Assembly: GCA_020310875.1 (NCBI GenBank)
Contig: CM035430.1
Span: forward strand, 102,426,431-102,490,430
Direction of reading: 5' to 3'
Source of the DNA: Ceratopteris richardii
Lineage: Eukaryota; Streptophyta; Polypodiopsida; Polypodiales; Pteridaceae
DNA length: 64,000 bases
A program made the position numbers and the translations under genes. Positions 57,039 to 64,000 of the stretch are shown in pieces. Position 1 is the stretch's first letter. Each line of letters begins with the position of its first letter. The notes beneath the pieces were generated by a model that made no database searches, was not told the DNA's origin, and worked only from the letters and a program-made list of their open reading frames with translations.

Positions 57039-58067
57039 TGTTGGTGCATGACAATCATCAATTTAAGAATTATGGAGAAATGAAGTCAAGGAGTCAAGAA
57101 GAGAACAAATTCAGATGGTTGAAGGAAGGGCATATTCAGAAAATCCAAAGATATATACACATATGTACATTAGCTGACTTATACCTTTGTCTAGTCATAC
57201 ACTTGTATATATTCATCTATAAATATGTTGGAAAATGTCGGGCAAAGTGAGCAGAAGAAGAATAGAGAATAGAGAGATAGAAATTAGTTGTAAGAAGTGT
57301 CATTAGACACATGAAGAGTGAGTGAATTGTCCATCCTCACTCAGATGTAATTTTTCTGAGAAATCGAAAAATCTTGCGCCCGATATTTTGCTGTCTGCTC
57401 CTTCTGTGTTCAATCTTTGGAGAAATCCTTCTGCACATATCTAAGTCCATAGCTAATCTATCTATGGCTAGAATTTGAGAGGTTAATTGCAATCAGGCTG
57501 AGAGAATTTTGTTTAGGAACATTCATATGTAAGAATGTTCTAAGAGTCGTAAAATCTGGCGCACATTTCATCTTCAAAGAAATAGTCAGTGCTCAGTCCA
57601 CAGTGTAAAGTTTTACACAAGTGAGGGCTTAAAATCTAAGTTGGAAGGTAAGCCATCTATGGCTAAAAGATCTTGATCAAACGGGTTCGACATTGTGAGA
57701 ACCAGTGCTAAGAAGTTGCAGGTGTCAAAGTCGCCATTGCAGAGAAGCTCTTTCAGACATAGGTAAAGTGTTTCACACATTTCTCAGTGTGTACTCAATC
57801 ATTTTGAGAAATTTAGCTTGGTAAAGTTGCGCAATCTCAAGGCGAAGTATTGTGCAAAGTTTTGTCAAAAACTTTACAGAATTGATTAGTCAATGAGTGA
57901 TTAATCTGCAGCAGACTTTTCTGAGAATTTGATCTTTTTCAGTAGTCAATTTCTTGACAAGTTAGTAATTGTTTTCAAGATTTGGTGGAGTCTAAAGTTA
58001 TTCTTGGTCTAGAGGTGGTCTAATACCAAGGATAGCTTGTTCTTTTGGAGATTAACACTCTCCATCA
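57039..58067 (+). repeat. Co2 3' LTR (1029 bp)
   Basis: Pairs with 51634-52664; about 99.5% identical by eye. Confidence 0.95.
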
Positions 58068-58072
58068 GTTCC
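58068..58072. repeat. Target site duplication of Co2, right copy (GTTCC)
   Basis: Matches 51629-51633. Confidence 0.93.
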
Positions 58073-59021
58073 TTGGGTCTCTAAATCTCTCGGTTTCTTC
58101 TCTATCCGTCCCTGTTCTCCTTCTTTCTCTTCCCTGGGGGTTGGCAAAGCTTACTTCAGGTCTATCTCTACTTCTATCTCCTTGAGCTCCATGAGCCTGG
58201 GAGGTGCCAGCTCCTTGGTGACTGTAGGACATATTGGACCGTGGTTGGGGAAAAACAAATTCACCCTTCCATGTGTAGGCATGCCTGCCATGCTCGGTGA
58301 CCACACAGATCCTCTCTGATGTATTGTCTAGGTAGGTTACTTTGCCAGGGCTATCAGGGTCTTTAAACTCATAGATTGTGAGAGCACTTACTTCCTGAGG
58401 CTGGGCAGGTTTATACCTCCAAAAAGCCTCATCAGTTTCTCGGTTTAAAAGCAAATATATGCTTTTATTATCCTGTGGAATCCACTCTGGAGTCATGATT
58501 CTGGTCAAGACGGATTTACCACGGGGAGTTCTTGGCTCTCTCTCTAAATTCCCTTGCTCTATATCACCCATGTCGGTCTCCACAATCACATTTCCAAACT
58601 CATATGTTCTATCAGGAAGAGTGGTGACTACATATATAGTCCCCTCTTTATCTAGGTATACTCCATTCTCAAACTTGACTACCGGGTGTTCTAGTCCATG
58701 GGGTTGATCGGGGTTCTTAATCTCGACCACACATCTTCTCAGGCCGTCTTCGTAGATGCGAGCACCTAGACGATTAGTCCTGATGTATTCCAATTGAGTC
58801 TTGTAAGGTCCTTCTGGATTTTCTAGATAAGCCACACCTGAACTAGATACAGGTCTCTCCATGTTATAGGACATCTCAGAACCACTTGTTTCTGATCGGG
58901 GAGTGTATGGGTAATCACTCAACTGCTGGGCCCAAGACCTAGCAGTGTGATTGACACTGGCTTCAGAAGATCTGAGGCTTTGTCTCTCTCGGCCTAAGTG
59001 TCTGCCTGACCTGAGGTTCAT
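58073..59021 (-). pseudogene. gag: GyA gag, N-terminal part
   Basis: ATG at 59019-59021 (MNLRSGRHLGRERQ). It is open to the Co2 insertion and colinear with GyB gag residues 1 to about 315: YIRTNRLGARIYEDG, NGVYLDKEGTIYVV, DEAFWRYKP, IYEFKDPDSPG and SFANPQGRER. No stop within this piece. It is scored as a pseudogene because the gene is split by Co2, GyC and GyB and has a TAA further on. Confidence 0.93.
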
Positions 59022-60780
59022 ATGCCTGGTTTATCTACCCCCTTGGTCCCAAGTACACTCTCGTTGCAGGTTAATTGGCACCAATCACTTTGTTCTTTTT
59101 AGTTGATTATTATGTTATGCCCTTGTTCAAGATCACGTCGTCAGGAATACTTAAGTGAAGTTTGCACTTGATAATTGATCAATTCAAGTTTACTTTTTTT
59201 TTTCTTAGGGTTTTTGCACTTAAGACCTACTTAATGCTTGCACTTAGTTGATTAGTTCTCTTGGACTTGATTCGTGCCTGACGTTGCCCTAATTAATTAC
59301 CACACCTAAGTCGTAGTGAGCCTAGGCTAGGAATTGACAAAGGAGGGTTGAGAGAACTTCCAACCTCAATCCTCTGGTTGCTCAGACAGCTGCACAAGCC
59401 CAGGAAGCCTTCTCCCAAGCTTGGTACTCACCCTTGCTAGCTTGCCTTGGAATGCCTTGCTTGCACACAATGTTCCTGCAAAAGTTCACAAGTTAATACA
59501 GCTCCTTTACCACAATGGATTGGAAGACACACATCAACAATTACAGGCCCCCCCCTTGAAGTAACTCACTACACCCCCAAAATCTTATGACCACCTAGTT
59601 CTACCGAATGGCAAACTTAAAAATACATGTTCTCAACAAGCTTTTCAACGAGACCAAAATCTCATCAATCGGAGTTCATATGGTGAAGTTATGACCATTC
59701 AAGCACTTAGGGGTCAAAACAGGCTCTCAGGGCTCAGGAAATTCCTCCCTGGTTTCTAGGTCTTTTGCCCACTCCTAAGGCTCTAATGTTATCTCAATGT
59801 GTCCAAAATTAAGCCCAAATATACCTCAATTCACACAATTAATTCACTCTAAAATTTCATGCGTTAAGCCCATGTATCGCGATAAGTCGGGTCGAGGTGT
59901 CGCGATAGGTCGAAGTGTCGCGATAGGTGGAGGTGTCGCGATAGGTCGGGGTGTCGTGATAGGTCGAAGTGTCGCGATAGGTGGAGGTGTCGCGATAGGT
60001 CGAGGTGTCACGATAGGTCGAGGTGTCGCGATAGGTGGAGGTGTCACGATAGCTCGAGGTGTCGCGATACCTGGGAGTGTCACGATAGGTCGAGGTATCG
60101 TGATACCTAGGAGTGTCGCGATAGGTGGAGGTGTCGCGATAGGTCGAGGTGTCGTGATAGGTCAAGGTGTCGCGATACCTGGGTGGAGGTGTCGCGATAG
60201 GTCGAGGGGTCACGATACTTTGGAGTGTCGCGATAGGTCGAGGTATCGCAATACCTGGGAGTGTCACGATAGGTCGAGGTGTCACGATACTTGGGAGTGT
60301 CACGATACCTGGGAGTGTCGCGATACCTCGAGGTGTCGCGATAGGTCAGGATATGGTGAATTTTTTTGTTCTCTCTAGTGATCCTAGGAGCTCTAGGGCT
60401 GCACAGTGTCGTGGTGCACTCAAAATCGTGATTGGGGCAACTTTTTGGTGTGTCACGATAGCTCGAGCTCGACGCCTCGGGGCTTGCGCAGAGAGATTCT
60501 GTACCTGCTGAGCTTGCTGGAGATGATGATGGAGTTGAAACCTGCAAGAAACATGCAAAAACACACACAAACAAGGACACACACTCGCTCTCTCTCAAAC
60601 TCGCACAAAGCAAATGATGGAAATGATTTGGAAGTGGGAATATAAGGTGGTGAAGGAGATGAAGATGGAGATGAAGATGGAGATGGAGATGGAGAAAAAA
60701 CAAGAAATTTACCTACTACTTACCATTCCAACGCGTCCTCTCTACATCTTACCATCACACGCTCGTCCTCAAAGCTCGAA
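59022..60780 (-). other. GyA untranslated leader (about 1.8 kb)
   Basis: Noncoding. It holds an 18 bp tandem array at 59871-60355 and a GA-rich simple-sequence stretch near 60650-60700. The rest shows no ORF that is conserved in GyB or GyC. Confidence 0.85.
59871..60355 (-). repeat. GyA leader tandem array, 18 bp unit with TCGCGA core
   Basis: More than 20 units close to GTCGCGATAGGTCGAGGT (plus strand), in regular 18 bp steps; some units read GATACCTGGGAGT instead of GATAGGTCGAGGT. It sits where GyB and GyC have their TCGCGA palindromes, but only the core is shared. Because 18 is a multiple of three, both strands stay open as repetitive ORFs that are not genes. Confidence 0.92.
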
Positions 60781-60798
60781 TCCCCGGCAACGGCGCCA
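60781..60798 (-). other. GyA primer binding site (tRNA-Asp type)
   Basis: On the minus strand, TGGCGCCGTTGCCGGGGA, 8 nt from the 5' LTR; identical in GyB and GyC. Confidence 0.9.
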
Positions 60799-60806
60799 AA
60801 ATTTGG

Positions 60807-61387
60807 TGTAGCTCAGTGATGAGTAGCACCTCCTTTAATGTCAACCCGGGAAGACGTGAGGATGGTATGATGACCTTGAGCAAGTGAAGGCACAAGTGCG
60901 TGAGTGCGAAGCACACTAACATGCACATACATACACACACACGCGCACACACGGCAAGAACAAAGAGAGTAAGACAATGGAATCACTTCTATTATAACCA
61001 AGTTCTCATACAAGCTCAAAACTACAAGAAGCTAGCCCAAAAATGAGCTCTCTAGCTCTATTTATAGTTTTTGACTAGCTTTGGCCCTGTCCAGACCTAG
61101 TGTCCGACCTAGTTAAAAATTAGGTTCCAGGGCTTATTTGAGGGCTCAAACGAGATCTAAAAAATATGAAAATTGGTAGGCAACTACTTCTAAGGCTCCC
61201 CAAGCTCGAGGACTCCTCGGCTTGTACAAAATGGAGCTACAAAAAGATGAAACGGTATTTACAAGGGTTTCTAGTGATGAGAATCACTTTTATAATGATG
61301 TAAGGTTTGGAAAAATTTTAATAGGTTGCCTTAGTGCTAGATCCGCATGCATGCCCATACTTGGCTTCTTCCCATATGATGCCAACA
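60807..61387 (-). repeat. GyA 5' LTR (581 bp)
   Basis: Pairs with 4639-5218. TATAAATAG box at 61058-61066 (minus strand). Followed by GTAGA. Confidence 0.94.
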
Positions 61388-61392
61388 GTAGA
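61388..61392. repeat. Target site duplication of GyA, right copy (GTAGA)
   Basis: Matches 4634-4638. Confidence 0.93.
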
Positions 61393-61640
61393 GCCTTTCA
61401 GAAAAGGTCTACAACATTATCCTATGTTTTCACATAAGCCAAATTGATCTCTCTAGTACAGAACCTCTCCCTTACACAGTGATAGTGCACTTCAGTGTGC
61501 TTTTTGTGGGCATGCAAGACAAGGTTTCTTGCAACTACCAATGTGCTCTAACCTTCAGTGAAGATGGAGGTGGTAGAAGATTGATCAACATCCAAATCAA
61601 CCAAAACGCATCTGAGCCACACACACTCAACAATCATTTT
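61388..61640 (-). pseudogene. Co1inv pol, RNase H part
   Basis: On the minus strand this matches Co1 2400-2650 (the RNase H region with TDSQSAL and HARTKHIEV equivalents), with many substitutions and small indels. It continues the copia fragment at 4496-4638 across GyA. Weaker similarity may extend to about 61775 and then fades. Confidence 0.78.
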
Positions 61641-62570
61641 GAAAGTGTACAATTACACACAATTACACCACAAGCCTCTATTTCTTGATTAATCATAAAA
61701 TTTACAATAGGTTTTTCTAGAATGAGACAAAATGCTCTTTGGACAATAGCACTTAAGCCCAAGAGCACATACACAAGTGTACAAAAATACCACAATGACT
61801 ATGCAGTCATCCTCCTCTGTGCCGGTCCTCCACCTTGTCAAGTAGCTTGCCCTTGTGCACACCTTGCACTGAAGGTTCCAATAAGGTTGAAGGAATGGTC
61901 ACTCTCTGTCAATGTGCAACACCTCCTTGATGGTTTTTTTTTCCACCTTAGTTGCTCTCTTAGTTGCTCTCTTTGCAACCTCTCTACATACTTCTTATTA
62001 TGCTTTGTCACTCTCTTTGCACACCTTGCTCTCTGTGCACATACTGTGCAAGTGTCTTGATCTCTCTTGCTCCTTAGTCTAACTCTCTAGTCCAAGAATT
62101 TATTATGCCTTTGGTTGTGTGTTGATTCCTCTTACATATGTCACTTCAACTACTCTTGTATCTTGGTGCTCACTTAGTCCCAAGAATCACTTCATATGTA
62201 AGGCCAATGACTCCCTATTTTGTCTTGTAGTGACTTTTGGAGAAAACAAAATTGTTAATGGGGGGCCACACTTAAACTTTTGTGTATTGCTTCACTTCAT
62301 CCCTTTTCCACTTTTTGAACTTCATATGTTCAAAATGTGTGCATAAGGTGTGAATCCTATATCTTATGATTGGTTCAGAATTTGGGGAAAGTAATGCTTC
62401 GATTGCATCCGAAACGTCCCAAACCCTAAGATCAACTATCTTCTTGCTTGATTCTAACATCCAAAGACCATGCTTTGAATTGATGACATCATCAATGACA
62501 TCATCATTTCGTAACTGCCCTAGAACCGCCCTTGGAAAACCTATATAAGGAGGGGTTGGCCACATTCATA
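61641..62570. other. Unassigned DNA between Co1inv and a gag fragment
   Basis: No convincing gene. It contains pyrimidine-rich stretches with repeated TTGCTCTC and CTCTTTGCA-type phrases (61945-62060) and a GACATCATCA direct repeat (62483-62506). Near the right end is CCTATATAAGG at 62539-62549, which looks like a TATA box and may belong to an unrecognised LTR or promoter. Short ORFs are not supported. Confidence 0.5.
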
Positions 62571-62650
62571 GACAAAGCCTTTTGGAGATTCAAGCCAGAT
62601 CAACCCAGCCCAATAGTCACCATCTATGAGTTCAAAGATCTTGAGACACC
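62571..62650 (+). pseudogene. Short gag fragment of a GyA-related family
   Basis: It reads DKAFWRFKPDQP, then IYEFKDLETP, matching the N-terminal Gag region of GyA (DEAFWRYKPAQP, then IYEFKDPDSP). It is cut off on the right by Co3, and on the left the match stops abruptly at 62571. Confidence 0.8.
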
Positions 62651-63674
62651 TATTGGTGCAAGGCAATCAACAATTGAAGCTTTGGAAGTCAAGGACTGAA
62701 GAAAAGACCAACTTATGAAGCATGGAAGAAGTTCATATTCAGAAGATAAAGAGTTGTACACATATGTACATTAATTTAGAGTCAGCTTACTTATGTCTTT
62801 GATTAGTCGTAAGTTTATAAATTTTTGTCTATAAATACTATGGAAAATGTCGGGGCAAGTATGAGAGAGCATGAGAATAGAGTAGTCAAGAGTTGTAAGA
62901 GTTATTAGACATCTTAGAAGTTAGTTGAACTCTCTCTCATCATTCAGTTGTAAACTCCTCTAGAAATGAAAGAAATTTACGCCCGATGTTTCTATGTTTT
63001 CTCCTTCTGTGCTAGATCTTTTGCGAAATGCTTTTGTAAAAAGTCTAAGTCTATAGGTGGTTGACCTCTATACAAATTTTCAGCTTCTAATTGTGATTAG
63101 GCTGAGAGAATTGAGTGTAGGAACATTTACATGTGTAAATGGAAGAAGAGAGGTTGCAGGAGGCGCAAAATTTGAAGTCAATGTTTTGATCGGTTCTCCT
63201 TCTATAGTTTAAAGTTTTGAGCAAGCAAGCATTCAATCTTTAATTTGGAAGGTAAGCTGCTTGTGGCTAAAAGCATTTGCTTAAACGGGTTCTAGTCTTG
63301 GAGAACCATGTCTTAGAAGTTGAAGGTGTCAAAGTTGACTCTACAGGGTGACAATTTTAGACATAGGTAACTTGTTGAGTTCATTTCTCAAGTTATACTG
63401 AATCTTTTGGAGTAATTCAACTTGGAGAAGGTGCGCAATCTATAGCCAACACCTTGTGCAAAGTTTTGTCAAAAACTTTACACAATTGATAGGTCAATGA
63501 GAAAGATAAGTGCAATAGACTTTCTGTAGAGTCATCATCTTCATAGATTTTTCAAAATCTTGATAATTGAGTATTGATCTTCTAAAATTGGAGAAGGTTT
63601 TGACTTACTCTTGATATAGAGGTGTTCTAATTTCAAGAGTAGGTTGTTCTTTTGGAGATTAACACTCTCCATCA
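62651..63674 (+). repeat. Co3 5' LTR (about 1024 bp)
   Basis: Starts TATTGGTGCAAGG where Co2 has TGTTGGTGCATG, so the terminal G may be mutated; ends CTCCATCA like Co2. TATAAATA at 62830-62837. Confidence 0.87.
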
Positions 63675-63675
63675 G

Positions 63676-63687
63676 TGGTATCAGAGC
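63676..63687 (+). other. Co3 primer binding site (tRNA-iMet type)
   Basis: TGGTATCAGAGC one base after the LTR, as in Co2. Confidence 0.9.
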
Positions 63688-63896
63688 AGGAAGCATCAGA
63701 ATTGAAGGAAGGAGGATCCCGACTGCTGCAGATGCAAAGAATTCAACATTTAAAGGTTCAAAAGGTGAAAGCTTGAGGATAAAGCTTGAGAAGGAGATCA
63801 TACAACATCAAGGAAGTCAAAAGGAGTGTCATTCAAAGTAAAGGTAACCTTATACTTTATAAAGATGGAAGAATTCAATATACAGGTGAAGAAAAG

Positions 63897-64000
63897 ATGG
63901 GAGATTCTCTTCAGATAGAGAAATTGGATAGAGAAAACTATCCTGCATGGTCTATGAGGATGGAAGCTCATCTACGAGCAAAGACTTGATAGCCTACATA
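63897..64000 (+). pseudogene. gag: Co3 gag, start only, frameshifted
   Basis: ATG at 63897; the first 26 or so codons match Co2 gag (MGDSLQIEKLDRENYPAW). A 1 bp deletion near 63973 relative to Co2 gives a TGA at 63987-63989; after correcting for it the similarity continues to the window edge. Probably a dead copy, though only 104 bp are visible. Confidence 0.82.

Larger units (their letters stand above)
51634..58067 (+). mobile_element. Co2: intact Ty1/copia retrotransposon
   Basis: This 6,434 bp element has LTRs of 1031 and 1029 bp that differ by about five substitutions and one 2 bp indel, a GTTCC duplication, a tRNA-iMet type primer site, a polypurine tract and a single uninterrupted 1378-codon polyprotein. 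It inserted in GyA gag. Everything needed for autonomous movement appears to be present. Confidence 0.97.
4639..61387 (-). mobile_element. GyA: Tat/Athila-like Ty3/gypsy element, host of three nested insertions
   Basis: The LTRs at 4639-5218 and 60807-61387 have the same TGT...ACA ends and are flanked by GTAGA on both sides. The interior is colinear with GyB and GyC once GyB, GyC and Co2 and their 5 bp duplications are removed, leaving about 16.6 kb. Order on the minus strand: LTR, primer site, leader array, gag (58073-59021, 51067-51633, 32816-34345), pol (15852 down to about 9700), aORF (9482 down to 5229), polypurine tract, LTR. The two LTRs differ at about 14 positions and one indel by eye. 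All coding parts are broken, so the copy is dead. Confidence 0.93.
62651..64000 (+). mobile_element. Co3: Ty1/copia element of the Co2 family, 5' end
   Basis: LTR, primer site, 5' untranslated region and start of gag are colinear with Co2 but clearly diverged. The right end is outside the window, so the target duplication cannot be tested. Confidence 0.92.

Noticed and set aside
59797-60378. Long repetitive ORFs on both strands in the GyA leader
   Set aside because: They exist only because the 18 bp unit is a multiple of three; GyB and GyC have no such proteins at this place.
60781-60798. tRNA-Asp gene
   Set aside because: Only the 18 nt matching the tRNA 3' end is present; it is a primer binding site.
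61479-62346. Small ORFs between GyA and Co3 as host genes
   Set aside because: The first is antisense to the Co1inv RNase H remnant; the others are short, low in complexity and show no domain.

Overview
The window looks like plant nuclear DNA made entirely of LTR retrotransposons. No host gene, rRNA or tRNA gene was found. The evidence is Ty1/copia elements with a tRNA-iMet type primer site (TGGTATCAGAGC) and very large Ty3/gypsy elements of the Tat/Athila (OTA) kind with a tRNA-Asp type primer site (TGGCGCCGTTGCCGGGGA). The nesting suggests a large, repeat-rich land-plant genome; the lineage cannot be fixed from the sequence. All element names used here (GyA, GyB, GyC, Co1, Co1inv, Co2, Co3) are my own labels.

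Layout: 1-3002 is the 3' part of copia element Co1 (+). 3003-4344 is a decayed gypsy pol (+). 4345-4638 is the 3' end of an inverted copia copy, Co1inv (-), which resumes at 61388. 4639-61387 is one gypsy element, GyA (-), with target duplication GTAGA. Three later insertions split it: GyB (-, 15858-32810, duplication ACCAT), GyC (+, 34346-51061, duplication CTCCT) and copia Co2 (+, 51634-58067, duplication GTTCC). Without these, GyA is about 16.6 kb, like its sisters GyB (16,953 bp) and GyC (16,716 bp). 61388-62650 holds the rest of Co1inv, unassigned DNA and a short gag fragment. 62651-64000 is the 5' end of copia Co3 (+), related to Co2.

Comparing the three gypsy copies gives the family plan: LTR, tRNA-Asp primer site, a leader of about 1.7-1.8 kb with a TCGCGA-centred tandem array, and one long gag-pol frame. 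That frame runs Gag with zinc knuckles, retropepsin, RT, RNase H, two successive H2C2 zinc fingers, integrase core, GPY/F-like domain, a second retropepsin and a basic tail. A separate downstream ORF of about 1,400 codons (aORF) follows, then the polypurine tract and the LTR. In GyB and GyC the aORF reads through the polypurine tract into U3 of the 3' LTR. The second retropepsin, the duplicated integrase zinc finger, the aORF and the palindromic leader arrays are the candidates for undescribed biology.

Relative ages come from LTR pairs compared by eye: GyA about 14 differences in 580, GyC about 16 in 631, Co2 5 plus one indel in about 1030, GyB 1 in 686. GyB is therefore very young, yet it carries three in-frame stops. 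Co2 is young and has an intact 1378-codon polyprotein.
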